Numbered from the stretch's first letter, positions 35,641 to 45,079 are shown. The stretch: DNA of 64,000 nt from Flavobacterium muglaense (GCF_014305155.1 NZ_JACRUK010000012.1:27041-91040), one strand, 5' to 3'. Made by a program: numbers and translations. The notes: a model not told the origin generated them from the sequence alone.

Positions 35641-36201
35641 TTAAGTAGCCCAAGCTTTTTGACCAGGCTTGTACTCGGCACTTCCATCAAAACGACCTGG
35701 TACTGGCAAGTAAGCGCGCGCTTGTGTGCAGCCGATTTCTGAAGAAAAGTACCCCAGAATTGATAAATCTCTAGCCAGAATAAAAAAGCTAGGTTTTTTA
35801 ATATCAACTAACGACTCTTTTCTAGCTTCTTCTACCATTTTTATACGTTCTTCAACAGATAGCGCTTGAAAGTCTTTACCAAAACTTGTTACACATTTTT
35901 CCTGAAAAGATTTCATGCCATTTTTAAATATTTCTTGTATGTCAGTTGGGTAACATTCTGCTATCATCATCGGAATAAAAGTTCCTACTCCAGCAGCTTT
36001 TGCTCCAGGTGACGATTTAGTAGTTGGAATTAATACATCTGAAAATTCAGCTAAAAATGCTTCTTCTGCAGTAAGTAAACCGGTACTATTTGCTGCAGCA
36101 TCTGTAAGTACAAAATCCTTTACCAAAACACCAATTGTTGTTGCCGAAAGTACACCGCCAAGTCCAATTGCTATGTTTTTAATTGCTTTTCGTCTATCCA
36201 T
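35641..36201 (-). CDS. Gluconate 2-dehydrogenase subunit 3 family protein (Tat signal)
   Basis: The 186-residue small subunit begins MDRRKAIKNIAIGLGGVLSA, a twin-arginine signal, and has the family's helical body (LLTAEEAFLAEFSDVLIPTT, KAAGVGTFIPMM). It is the first gene of the operon. Such subunits chaperone and carry the GMC large subunit across the membrane. A TAgcTTTG -7 box lies about 50 bases upstream on the minus strand. Confidence 0.88.
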   Translation of the reverse strand: MDRRKAIKNIAIGLGGVLSATTIGVLVKDFVLTDAAANSTGLLTAEEAFLAEFSDVLIPTTKSSPGAKAAGVGTFIPMMIAECYPTDIQEIFKNGMKSFQEKCVTSFGKDFQALSVEERIKMVEEARKESLVDIKKPSFFILARDLSILGYFSSEIGCTQARAYLPVPGRFDGSAEYKPGQKAWAT

Positions 36202-36669
36202 TTTTTAACTATTTTTTACTAATTATTAATTGTATTCGAACTAACTTTATCAAAGCTATACAATTAAGAGGTATAAAAAACGGACTTAGTTTTTTTTATG
36301 TTAAAATAATGAAGAATTATATTTTTTTCATCTTTTTGCTTATTTCGATAAAAATTTATTATTAATTGGTTGATTTAAGGAAGCTTTTTAATGATCAAGT
36401 TTGGTTTTGGTTTTTATATCGCATTAGCTATCAGCTGTATCAATTATTAAAATACAGATTTAACTTGTTAAATTTATTTTAATTGCACAACTACTATTAA
36501 ATGCACCTATTTTCATTGCGTTAAAACGACATAATAAACAAATAAGATAATACAAAATGAATAACAAACAACAAGGAATCAAAGGACCCTGAACCTCGAC
36601 CTGAACTACACATTTTAAATAGAGACTATAATTAGTAGAACCGATTCGGAATAATGCAGCGTTTGCAAT
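36202..36669. other. Intergenic region between two minus-strand operons
   Basis: These 468 bases hold the -7 box TAgcTTTG (minus strand, 36251-36258) for the dehydrogenase operon. The rest is AT-rich with no convincing gene. A tiny frame at 36557 (MNNKQQGIKGP) and an overlapping frame reading KDPEPRPELHILNRDYN look like coding debris, but I cannot support either. Confidence 0.5.
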
Positions 36670-37863
36670 TTAATCTTTTTCAAATAAACCAATTGTTCCT
36701 CCAACCCAATCTTTATCTTTATTGAATTTAACACCAATCATTTCACCTCTACTCAAACGAACGAGATTACACAGTAGAGTAGGGTTCTGATCTCCGTTCT
36801 TCCAGGTACAAAGGATACGTACTTCGGCTTTTACTTTGCCGTCCGGAGATTGAACAATAGGAAGGTAATTTACCTTCTTTTGTAGTATGTAGAGTTCTTT
36901 CTCGACAACCGCTTCAATATCTTCCTTTTTTACATGGAAAATAACCCCAGATCCAGAAAAGGAGAACAGCGGTTTAAGGACGTAATTCTCTAAATCTAGC
37001 GGAATGTCCTTTAACTCGCTTAATAAAGTAGTTTCTATAAAATATTTGCCTTTTAAGAAGGGTAGAATAAATTTACTAATTCTAAAGAACCAGTTAGGAT
37101 GCCCAGCCCATTCCACATCTAATGTATCGGAGAAGTGAAAATTCAATTTTAAATCGGTTCTTAGATCTAATTCGTCAAAAATAACGCGATTGTAAATTCG
37201 TTTGATTACTACTTCTATCCCTTGTTCATTTTTATAAAAAAGTTGTTTTCCTTTTTTAATGATGTCAGTCACACAAACGGTGTTGATTCCTAAATCTCTT
37301 TTGCAATAATAAAAATCGATTTTTGTATTTTGCTTTTCAGGCTCAATTTCGAGCAGTATCACATTCTCCTTAGGATGATTGTTACAAAAAACGGCCTCCA
37401 AGTTTTTCAAGTAGTCTTCTTGTGACATGGTATTTATAAACGGGGTCAACTCATCAACAAATGGATAATGATGCTTGAACTTGTTGCATAAATTCACTTG
37501 ATAATTGAATAAGGACGGAAACCCTTGCACTTCAATTAACTTCGGAATGACTAGTCCTTTTTCTTCACAAATCCCAAAATCTATTGCTAGGAAATTAGTA
37601 TGTTCATCTTCATTTGGAACTTTATGGTTTAGTTCTAATGATTTATTGGTGAGTTCTTTAAAGTTATCTTGTTGAATTAAAGCTATAACTTCATTAGAAC
37701 CTTCTATTAATTGCTTTTTTAATTCCTTCGATATAAAAAAAGGAGTTTCTCCCAACCGAAAAGTAGGTGCGTAATCAAAATCGGCCGCTATATCATTTTT
37801 AAATTCTTGATATTTTTCGGCTGTAAATTGTTCGTTAAATAATTTTCGATATTTAGAAATCAT
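36670..37863 (-). CDS. ATP-grasp-like protein of the amide-ligase cluster
   Basis: The 397-residue protein is not a member I can name. An N-terminal region ends in LIEVQGFPSLFNYQVNL. A C-terminal half has ATP-grasp features: YVLKPLFSFSGSGVIF resembles the lysine strand and glycine-rich loop, and LVRLSRGEMIGVKFN resembles the metal/nucleotide strands. It lies 14 bases after the glutamine amidotransferase gene, downstream of YbdK- and ATP-grasp-type ligases. A role in ATP-dependent amide-bond formation is inferred from fold hints and context. Confidence 0.65.
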   Translation of the reverse strand: MISKYRKLFNEQFTAEKYQEFKNDIAADFDYAPTFRLGETPFFISKELKKQLIEGSNEVIALIQQDNFKELTNKSLELNHKVPNEDEHTNFLAIDFGICEEKGLVIPKLIEVQGFPSLFNYQVNLCNKFKHHYPFVDELTPFINTMSQEDYLKNLEAVFCNNHPKENVILLEIEPEKQNTKIDFYYCKRDLGINTVCVTDIIKKGKQLFYKNEQGIEVVIKRIYNRVIFDELDLRTDLKLNFHFSDTLDVEWAGHPNWFFRISKFILPFLKGKYFIETTLLSELKDIPLDLENYVLKPLFSFSGSGVIFHVKKEDIEAVVEKELYILQKKVNYLPIVQSPDGKVKAEVRILCTWKNGDQNPTLLCNLVRLSRGEMIGVKFNKDKDWVGGTIGLFEKD

Positions 37864-37877
37864 AGCAGAGGAATATT

Positions 37878-38708
37878 TTAATTACACATTGTTTTACTGC
37901 ATTTACTCAAATCACTAATAGCTGCTTTAAGAAAATTTGGAATCATAGTTTCATTCGTTCTATAGATTTTATCATCGTCTAGAAGGTCTTCAAGCATATT
38001 TCTAAACTTTCTTTTTCCTTTCATTTTCCTTATTTTTTCCTTGGCTTCCTTATTTCTCAGGTGCGTAATAAAGCTAATAGGATCCGCTTCGGGATGAAAT
38101 TGTGTACCCACAAAATAATCGGTAAATCGAACCGCCATAATCGCACGTTCGTACTGTACATGATCTCTAATTTTTTCTAAGGAAATTATTGTAGCTCCCT
38201 TTTTCTTAAAAACACTTAATTTGGGTTGCACAACCTGATAATCTCGCGAATCAATAGCATAAAACGGATCGGCTAGTCCATCAAAAAGAGGATCGTTCAG
38301 TCCTTCCTTTGTTTTATGCATGGTCATCACCCCAAAGGAGGTGTCGTTTCGTTTGGTAATTTCGGCTAGACCAAAGTGTTTGCAAGCCATTTGAAAGGAA
38401 TGACAGATAAATAAAACATGCTTTTTTAAGTCGTTTTCAGTATTCCATTTGTTCAAAGCATCAATAAAGGCATAATATTTCACATCCCAGCTTCCGTCGC
38501 CTATCAAAGGATTTCCAGGTCCACCTGTCGAAATATAAATATCAAATTGATCAATCGGCGGCAATTCGCATTTTACACGAACATCAAATATTTTATAAGC
38601 TACAATGGGCTCAAATCTACTAATTATGTCAATGATACAGCGCATTCCTTGATTAGGCACGCCATTGTACATGTCTAGAATTGCTATCGTTATTTTTTTC
38701 TTACTCAT
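37878..38708 (-). CDS. Class I glutamine amidotransferase-like protein
   Basis: The start at 38708 (MSKKKITIAILDMYNG) is chosen. An ATG at 38774 overlaps the upstream gene and adds a non-conserved extension. The ~276-residue protein has ISTGGPGNPL (oxyanion loop), the nucleophile Cys in FICHSFQMACKHFG and the His/Glu of the triad in GTQFHPEADP. The usual GxCxGxQ is replaced by ICHSFQ. About 70 basic residues extend past the core. It could release ammonia from glutamine for a partner ligase, or hydrolyse a gamma-glutamyl bond. It sits 43 bases after the YbdK-like gene. Confidence 0.85.
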   Translation of the reverse strand: MSKKKITIAILDMYNGVPNQGMRCIIDIISRFEPIVAYKIFDVRVKCELPPIDQFDIYISTGGPGNPLIGDGSWDVKYYAFIDALNKWNTENDLKKHVLFICHSFQMACKHFGLAEITKRNDTSFGVMTMHKTKEGLNDPLFDGLADPFYAIDSRDYQVVQPKLSVFKKKGATIISLEKIRDHVQYERAIMAVRFTDYFVGTQFHPEADPISFITHLRNKEAKEKIRKMKGKRKFRNMLEDLLDDDKIYRTNETMIPNFLKAAISDLSKCSKTMCN

Positions 38709-38751
38709 TTGTACAGGGTATATTCTTTTTTGCAAAGGTAATTCGATTCTG

Positions 38752-39864
38752 CTACAAACCCTTAGTAAATTCACTCGTTATAAAATCGACTACTTTTGTA
38801 AGGTCGTTGGTTTGTTCAAAAACAGCCAATTGTTTAGCCGCTCCCGTCCCATTTTTAAGTATTTGATGCACATAGTTTATGTGTTCTCTACTGCCCAATT
38901 CATCTACAACGTCTTCTACAAAATCGAGTAATTCCAGAATCAACATTCGTGTTTCTACCTCTTTTTGAAGACCAAAATCAATCATCGAACCTTCGATACC
39001 ATAACGAGCAGCGCGAAATTTATTTTCCTTTATCAATGCTAGTCGGTAGACGTTGAAACTCATGTTATGGGAGTTTAACTTGTACAATTTTGCAACCACA
39101 GCTTGAATGATAGATACAATACACATCGTTTCTTCAACCGTTAAACTCATGTCACAAATTCGAAATTCGATTGTATCATAAAACGGATGCAAACGCAAAT
39201 CCCACCATATTTTCTTGGGGTTGTCAATACAATTAGTCTTTACCAGCGTTTCTAGAAAGTTATCATACGCGCTTACCGAATCAAAATATTCAGGTAAGCC
39301 AGTTCTTGGAAATTTGTCAAAAACTTTAGTTCGAAACGATTTATAACCTGTTTGTCGCCCTTCCCAAAAAGGCGAATTGGTAGAAAGCGCAAAAATATGC
39401 GGCAAGAAATAACACGCCTGATTCATCAATTGCAAACCAATTTCACGATTTTCAATTCCTACATGACAATGCATTCCAAAAATTAAATTAGATCGCGCAG
39501 CATCTTGTAGTTCGTTAACAATCGTGTGATAGCGAGGATCATCTGTAATAGGTTGATCCTGCCATTTAGAAAAAGGATGTGTTCCAGCACCACCAACAAT
39601 CAAGTTTTGTTTATCAGCCAGTTCAACAATCTTAGTCCTCAAAAACTTAATTTCTTTCTCGGCTTCATCAACATTCTTACAAATATTAGTTCCCACTTCA
39701 ACCACAGATTGGTGCATTTCTGCCTTTACCTGTTCATTCAAAATGACCTTTGCTCCATCAACAATTTTGGATAAATGGGAGCGCAAATCTCTCGTATCGG
39801 GATCTATAATTTGATATTCTTCTTCAACACCAAGGGTGAAAATTGGTAATTTTTTCATTTTCAT
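38752..39864 (-). CDS. YbdK/GCS2-type carboxylate-amine ligase
   Basis: The 370-residue protein is of the glutamate-cysteine ligase 2 family: TLGVEEEYQIIDPDTRDL at the N-terminus, VEVGTNICKN, MHCHVGIENRE and the WWDLRLHPFYDTIEFRICD block that forms the active site. E. coli YbdK has weak gamma-glutamylcysteine ligase activity; most relatives are uncharacterised. Neighbouring ATP-grasp and amidotransferase genes make a dedicated peptide or amide metabolite more likely than glutathione. It is 105 bases after the ATP-grasp gene. Confidence 0.9.
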   Translation of the reverse strand: MKMKKLPIFTLGVEEEYQIIDPDTRDLRSHLSKIVDGAKVILNEQVKAEMHQSVVEVGTNICKNVDEAEKEIKFLRTKIVELADKQNLIVGGAGTHPFSKWQDQPITDDPRYHTIVNELQDAARSNLIFGMHCHVGIENREIGLQLMNQACYFLPHIFALSTNSPFWEGRQTGYKSFRTKVFDKFPRTGLPEYFDSVSAYDNFLETLVKTNCIDNPKKIWWDLRLHPFYDTIEFRICDMSLTVEETMCIVSIIQAVVAKLYKLNSHNMSFNVYRLALIKENKFRAARYGIEGSMIDFGLQKEVETRMLILELLDFVEDVVDELGSREHINYVHQILKNGTGAAKQLAVFEQTNDLTKVVDFITSEFTKGL

Positions 39865-39969
39865 TAGTTTTTGGAGCTATTTCCAGCTATCCGTTACAAT
39901 CTATCCTGTGAAAAACAGGATAGGATTTCCACTACTATCTGGGCTAGGGCAACTTTTTTCAAGACTAAA

Positions 39970-40917
39970 TTATTTAGTCCCTACAGCATCTTTCATAAAG
40001 GTTCCCCAAGTCAAATTCATTTTTCCAGGTTTTTGCTTTTTTGCGGCAGCGATAGCCATCTTAGCCGATTCTTCAACAACCCACTCAAAATTCTCTTCAC
40101 CCACAGATGTTAATTCAGCATCAGGAGCAGGGTTTCCAAAATCAATAGCATAAGGGATTCCATCACGAACTGCAAATTCTACGGTATTAAAGTCATATCC
40201 TAAACCTTTACAAAGACGCAGGGTATAGTCTTTAATAGTAGCCAAAAGCTTTTTATCAACCGGTGGTCCATCAATCACATAGCGCAAATGATGTGGGTTT
40301 CTAGGTTCATATTGCATGATGCGCACCGCTTTGCAACCCAAGCAATAGACTCTAAAATATTCCGTAAAAACAATTTCTTCTTGTAGCATCATCACCAATT
40401 GATTGGTTTCTTGATGCTTCTCCCAGAATTCTTCTTTGTTCTCTAGTCGGTATACATTTTTCCATCCTCCGCCAGCGTAGGGCTTCATATAAGCGGGGAA
40501 TTTGATATAATCAAAAATAGCTTCCCAATTCATTGGATATTTTAAATTTCGAAAGGATTTGCCTGTTGTATCCGTAGGATGTTCAGCAGACGGAAGTAAA
40601 ACCGTATTAGGCAACGGTACTCCAAGGGTATCTGCTAATGAATTGTTGAAAAACTTATCATCAGCGCTCCACCAAAACGGATTATTAATTACATTGGTCC
40701 CAGTTAAAGCTGCATTTTTTAAATAAGCTCTATAAAAAGGAACGTCTTGCGAAATGCGGTCAATGATTACGGCATATTCTCCGTCCTTATTTTGCACCAC
40801 CATATCAATACTTACAGCCTCGGCAATTATATCTTTTTCGTTTTTCGAGTTAACTCTGTCTATAAAGGCTTGCGGAAAAGTGTCTTCCATTCCAAATAAT
40901 ATTCCAATTTTTTTCAT
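39970..40917 (-). CDS. ATP-grasp ligase, RimK/D-Ala-D-Ala ligase-like
   Basis: The 315-residue protein has an N-terminal domain starting KKIGILFGMEDTFPQAFIDR and an ATP-grasp core. FPAYMKPYAGGGWKNVYR gives the ATP-binding lysine and glycine loop. FTEYFRVYCLG and VEFAVRDGIPYAIDFGNPAPD give the metal-binding strands. It would form an amide from a carboxyl phosphate. It lies between an esterase gene (38 bases upstream) and the YbdK-like gene. Confidence 0.86.
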   Translation of the reverse strand: MKKIGILFGMEDTFPQAFIDRVNSKNEKDIIAEAVSIDMVVQNKDGEYAVIIDRISQDVPFYRAYLKNAALTGTNVINNPFWWSADDKFFNNSLADTLGVPLPNTVLLPSAEHPTDTTGKSFRNLKYPMNWEAIFDYIKFPAYMKPYAGGGWKNVYRLENKEEFWEKHQETNQLVMMLQEEIVFTEYFRVYCLGCKAVRIMQYEPRNPHHLRYVIDGPPVDKKLLATIKDYTLRLCKGLGYDFNTVEFAVRDGIPYAIDFGNPAPDAELTSVGEENFEWVVEESAKMAIAAAKKQKPGKMNLTWGTFMKDAVGTK

Positions 40918-40955
40918 CTTTATATTTTTTTATTGTAAATAATCTGTTTGTTTAG

Positions 40956-41669
40956 TTAGAAAAACTTGATTCGAGACAAATAGTGCGGAAACATTTCTTT
41001 CCAAACGGGCCAATCGTGTTGCCTGTCTTGTCGTACGTCCAGCCAGTGTTGCACATCGCGATCGTTTAATACTTTATGTAGTTTTAAATTAGCATCATAA
41101 CAAATATCCCAGTTTGAAGTTCCAAGAACAATGTCCATATTCCATAATTCATGATCGTCTAGACCGTATAAGTAATCCAACGGACTGTTATAAAAAACGT
41201 CATCATTATGAAAACCGTCCATGAAATTTTTAATATCAAAAGCGCCACCCATTGAAAAGAGATGACTTACATATCCAGGATGCCTAAAGGCAAAATTTGC
41301 CGCATGATAGCCACCAAAACTGCAACCCGCTAAGGCTACTTTTCCAGATGGACTGTTGTTTTTAATTTTTTCGACGATTTCATGACAAATCATCTTATCG
41401 TACCAAACGTGATTCTCAATGCGATGGACAGGATGAATATTTTTATTGTAAAAACTATCCTTGTCAATACTATCTGGACAATAGATTTGAATTAAACCTT
41501 GCTCGATAAACCACCTTGCCGATTCGATCAGGCCCATGTCTTTATTTTCATGAAAACTCCCCATAGATGTTGGGAACAAGATCACAGGATAGCCCGAATG
41601 GCCAAAAACTAACATTTCAATCTCTCTATTTAGGTTTGGAGAATACCATTTGAAATATTCCTCTTTCAT
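40956..41669 (-). CDS. Putative esterase (alpha/beta hydrolase) of the amide-ligase cluster
   Basis: The start at 41669 (MKEEYFKWYSPNLNREIE) is chosen. The upstream ATG at 41705 would prepend twelve hydrophobic residues that are probably leader sequence. The ~237-residue esterase-family protein has the nucleophile in LAGCSFGGYHAANFA (G-x-S-x-G as GCSFG) and a late His in DRQHDWPVW. It is the first gene of the minus-strand ligase cluster. It belongs to the same broad fold as the esterase at 22270, which also neighbours an ATP-grasp gene. Confidence 0.84.
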   Translation of the reverse strand: MKEEYFKWYSPNLNREIEMLVFGHSGYPVILFPTSMGSFHENKDMGLIESARWFIEQGLIQIYCPDSIDKDSFYNKNIHPVHRIENHVWYDKMICHEIVEKIKNNSPSGKVALAGCSFGGYHAANFAFRHPGYVSHLFSMGGAFDIKNFMDGFHNDDVFYNSPLDYLYGLDDHELWNMDIVLGTSNWDICYDANLKLHKVLNDRDVQHWLDVRQDRQHDWPVWKEMFPHYLSRIKFF

Positions 41670-41882
41670 AACTATAGTTTTAACAATTATAACGAAAAAT
41701 AACATACAAACCAGCGCTAGTATTAGTGATTTTTAATTTTATAGTAAAAAACACGAAGAATAATAAAATATAAAGAATAGTGGCATTATTCCATACTAAA
41801 TGCAGTTTATTTTATAGGATGTGTAATATTTGGGACTAGTACTAATTAAGCTGAAACCTGCATTTCAAGCTAAATTACTAAT

Positions 41883-42278
41883 TTAAGGCTGCTCAAAAAG
41901 CTGAATTTGACTTTTTAATCGTTCTACAAGCATACTCATCATCCTTTTATTCAAATTAGACGAATTTTGAATGTAAGCTGCATACTCTTCAATAGTAAAC
42001 CAACCCACAACCATCCCTTTCAATGTATTGCGATATTTACTGTCTTTTTGAACAGCATTTTCTATTTGCACCGCTTTCTTGTCTAGTGATTGATTGTAAA
42101 AATCTTTTTTGTTTTTAAGGATGTAGTTTTTGAAGGAAGCAATAAATAAATCATTTTGTAATTTCAAAATAGGGCGTAGAACTTGATTTTGAAACTGCTC
42201 CTCTGATGAGGAGTTGGTGCTCACTGAGCCAATTGTTTCGCCTCTCAATTCATTCAATATAACTGTTCTTGAGTTCAT
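41883..42278 (-). CDS. Conserved hypothetical protein (131 aa)
   Basis: The small, soluble, helix-rich protein begins MNSRTVILNELRGETIGSVS. It has no signal peptide or membrane span. I recognise it only as a type found in flavobacteria, sometimes labelled glyoxalase without visible support. It is divergent from the thioesterase gene, with 67 bases between starts, so the two share a promoter region. No function can be assigned. Confidence 0.7.
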   Translation of the reverse strand: MNSRTVILNELRGETIGSVSTNSSSEEQFQNQVLRPILKLQNDLFIASFKNYILKNKKDFYNQSLDKKAVQIENAVQKDSKYRNTLKGMVVGWFTIEEYAAYIQNSSNLNKRMMSMLVERLKSQIQLFEQP

Positions 42279-42345
42279 GTTTTTTCCCTAAAATTAAAGA
42301 AAATTACGCTTAGAAACGTTACTTTAGCATGATTAAATAGAAAAG

Positions 42346-42729
42346 ATGAGATTTCATACTAGAAAATGGGTAAAACCCGAAGATTTAAATCCAAACGGTA
42401 CATTGTTTGGAGGTCAATTGTTAGCTTGGATTGACGAAGAGTTAGCATTATACACGATTGTACAATTAGAAAACTCGAGAGTTGTGACCAAACACATGTC
42501 CGAGATTAACTTTAAAAGTTCTGCTAGGCAAGGGGATATTATCGAAATAGGTATTGATGTAGTAAAATTTGGTACCACTTCACTTACTTTAAAATGTGAA
42601 GCCCGAAATATGATGACCCGAGAAACTATAATATCTATTGATAGCACTACAATGGTCAATTTAGGGCTAGACGGAAAACCGGCAGCCCATGGTAAAAAAG
42701 AAATAGAATTTGTGAAAAACCGACTTTAA
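42346..42729 (+). CDS. Acyl-CoA thioesterase, hotdog fold (YciA-like)
   Basis: The 127-residue protein has a single hotdog domain: DLNPNGTLFGGQLLAWIDEEL is the BFIT/YciA-type active-site helix with the catalytic Asp, and VVTKHMSEINFKSSARQGD follows. The cytosolic enzyme would hydrolyse acyl-CoA. It ends 6 bases from the convergent ACT-domain gene. Confidence 0.88.
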   Translation: MRFHTRKWVKPEDLNPNGTLFGGQLLAWIDEELALYTIVQLENSRVVTKHMSEINFKSSARQGDIIEIGIDVVKFGTTSLTLKCEARNMMTRETIISIDSTTMVNLGLDGKPAAHGKKEIEFVKNRL

Positions 42730-42735
42730 TTAGTA

Positions 42736-43128
42736 CTAACTAGAAAAAGCGTTTAATATTCTCATAGCGGCATCACAATCCTTTTGATCTACAAAAATAT
42801 GATCATGGTAATAGGCCGCCACGACATTACAGCTTATGCCTTCGTGTGCAAGTGCGTTGGAAAAAGCGGCTGTTAACCCAACAGCCTCAAGCGAAGAGTG
42901 TACCGTTAAGCTAATCCAGGAGGCAATGAAACTGTAATCGAGCAATAGACTGTCGGCGATTTCTTTTTTTAGAACAATCGTGATGTTTTCTTGTTCTCTA
43001 AACAGTAAAAGGATATCGTTTAGGTCTATTTTTTTTACATCTTCAACTGTACAAAAAACATATTCTCCAGCATTATGATGCGGTTTCATCGTTTTTAAAA
43101 GCGTTTCTAAATTTTTCTCTCCTGACAT
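42736..43128 (-). CDS. ACT domain-containing protein
   Basis: The 130-residue protein matches the two-part ACT layout of small stand-alone proteins (DUF2241 plus ACT): an N-terminal strand-rich half with LLKTMKPHHNAGEYVFCTV, and a C-terminal half with WISLTVHSSLEAVGLTAAFS and AHEGISCNVVAAYYHDHIFV. These probably bind an amino acid. There is no catalytic domain. Confidence 0.83.
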   Translation of the reverse strand: MSGEKNLETLLKTMKPHHNAGEYVFCTVEDVKKIDLNDILLLFREQENITIVLKKEIADSLLLDYSFIASWISLTVHSSLEAVGLTAAFSNALAHEGISCNVVAAYYHDHIFVDQKDCDAAMRILNAFSS

Positions 43129-43260
43129 TTTATTTTTTGGTTACGGTTAGTATTGGTGTACAATAATACTGAAAACAATTTAAAGCCTTAGAAAAAAACT
43201 GTTTTATGGACTCAAAAATAACAAACTATAGAAGTTTGACAGATACACTAAAGTTAATTT

Positions 43261-43812
43261 TTAATAATGACGTTTGTCAGTTTTTAAGATAGCATATTCG
43301 TAATTATCAGACCAGCCGCTTTGTAAGGCTAATTTTTGCCTACCACGACCTTCGCGAGTCATTCCCACTTTTTCTAATACTGCAATCGAAGCGACATTCG
43401 CTACAGCGCAGCCTGCCTCTACGCGGTGTAACGCCAATTTGTTAAAGCAATAATCGAGAACAAGGTTCAGCGCTTCGGTAGCATATCCCTTGTTCCAGTA
43501 ATCAGGAAATAATTTATAGTAAACTTCTGCTCTTTGATTCTTTTTGGTCCCTAATGTAAGTCCGAATAATCCCATAAATAGACTATCATCTATGCGCTCA
43601 ATTGCAAAAGTATACCTGCTAACATTTTCTTGTATATTAGCGATTATCTGTGGTTCTATGACTGCTCTAGTTTCGGCAATATTAGCGGGGATCCCTAAGG
43701 TATTGTATTGATCCACTACTGCAAGACAATGCAATTCATGAATGAGTTCTAAGTCTTCCATTATTATGAATCGCAAGCGGAGACGGTTACTCGTTAGTGT
43801 AAAGTGGTTCAT
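43261..43812 (-). CDS. GNAT family N-acetyltransferase (RimJ/RimL type)
   Basis: The 183-residue protein has the acetyl-CoA-binding signature YWNKGYATEALNLVLDYCF and the C-terminal HRVEAGCAVANVASIAVLEKVG block. Its start, LTSNRLRLRFI, is typical of this acetyltransferase subgroup. The substrate (ribosomal protein or small molecule) is unknown. It is 10 bases from the MscS gene on the same strand. Confidence 0.9.
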   Translation of the reverse strand: MNHFTLTSNRLRLRFIIMEDLELIHELHCLAVVDQYNTLGIPANIAETRAVIEPQIIANIQENVSRYTFAIERIDDSLFMGLFGLTLGTKKNQRAEVYYKLFPDYWNKGYATEALNLVLDYCFNKLALHRVEAGCAVANVASIAVLEKVGMTREGRGRQKLALQSGWSDNYEYAILKTDKRHY

Positions 43813-43822
43813 GCCTAGCTGC

Positions 43823-45079
43823 TTATTTTTTCAATGTACTATCAACAATAAACTCGGATAATTCTAAGTCGAAATATTTAACAGCAGCAAATACATGATC
43901 AAATATATCCGACATGACATACTCATAGTTTTCCCAACGTTTATCACTAGAGAAAACATAAATCTCAATAGGCACACCCTGAGCTGTCGATTGTAATTGA
44001 CGACACATTAATAACATATCTTGATTTAAAGCAGGATGGTTGCGTAAATATTGTGTAATGTATTTCCTGAACAAACCTAAATTAGTCAAATTACGTCCAT
44101 TGATAGGCAATGCTGTATTCACAGCATGAGTAGCATTGAAAAGATCAATATCTTGTTTTTGCGTATCGATATAATCGCAAATTAAATCTATCTTTTTTAA
44201 ATCGAATAACTCTTCGTTTCTTAAAAACCGAATGCTAGATGTTTTAATTAAAATATGCCTTTTTATTCGTCTCCCGTCTGAATTTAACATACCGCGCCAA
44301 TTCTGGAACGAGTCTGAACTCAAACTATAGGTAGGAATCGTGGTGGTGGTATTGTCAAAATTCCGAACTTTTACTGTAGTCAAATTGATTTCGATAACAT
44401 CACCATCAGCGCCAAATTTATCCATAGTAATCCAATCGCCAATGCGCACCATATCATTAATAGACACTTGCACACTAGCCACAAATCCTAAGATAATATC
44501 ACGAAAAATCAATATAATTAATGCCGAAACTGCTCCTAAAGTAGTAAGCAATTCCTTGAACTCAAAATCAAATAATTTTGAAATAATCACTGTAACACCT
44601 ACCATCCACAGCACAATCATGATAACCTGAATAAAGCTATCAATTGGTTTATCGCTGTAACGGGGTTTTAGTTTCAAATAATCTCGAAGTGCATTAAAAA
44701 TAGTTCGCACAATCCATAAAACCAGAAATACGATATAAATGCCCACAAGTTTACCAAAAACACTTTCCCAATACTCATATCTGTCTAATATAATAGGAAC
44801 GGATTTATAGATAAACAACAGCGGGATCAAATGGGCGATGTACTTGGCTGTTTTATTCGATACTAATAAATCATCAAAATTAGTCTTTGTTCTTTGCGCT
44901 ATAAAAACCATCACCGTTACCAGTACCAATCGAAAAATGACATAGATGGCATAGGCCAAAACGCACAACAAGGCAATATTAAAAATTAAACTTATGTATG
45001 AGGCAAAGCCATAGCTCATTCCCCATTTTCGAAAAATAGGGTAGAAGAGATGAAATATTTTCTCAATAAATTTATACAT
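43823..45079 (-). CDS. MscS-family mechanosensitive ion channel (YbdG-like)
   Basis: The 418-residue protein has about five N-terminal membrane spans. The pore-lining helix and MscS beta domain follow in ALIILIFRDIILGFVASVQVS, MVRIGDWITMDKFGADGDV and TTTTIPTYSLSSDSFQNW. A ~150-residue C-terminal alpha/beta extension resembles the miniconductance YbdG/MscM class. It would relieve osmotic pressure. It overlaps the DUF3817 gene by 8 bases. Confidence 0.9.
   Translation of the reverse strand: MYKFIEKIFHLFYPIFRKWGMSYGFASYISLIFNIALLCVLAYAIYVIFRLVLVTVMVFIAQRTKTNFDDLLVSNKTAKYIAHLIPLLFIYKSVPIILDRYEYWESVFGKLVGIYIVFLVLWIVRTIFNALRDYLKLKPRYSDKPIDSFIQVIMIVLWMVGVTVIISKLFDFEFKELLTTLGAVSALIILIFRDIILGFVASVQVSINDMVRIGDWITMDKFGADGDVIEINLTTVKVRNFDNTTTTIPTYSLSSDSFQNWRGMLNSDGRRIKRHILIKTSSIRFLRNEELFDLKKIDLICDYIDTQKQDIDLFNATHAVNTALPINGRNLTNLGLFRKYITQYLRNHPALNQDMLLMCRQLQSTAQGVPIEIYVFSSDKRWENYEYVMSDIFDHVFAAVKYFDLELSEFIVDSTLKK

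Noticed and set aside
36183..36365. 60-codon plus-strand frame upstream of the dehydrogenase operon
   Set aside because: It is rich in Phe, Ile and Tyr, as expected for random AT-rich DNA, and overlaps the start of the minus-strand operon.
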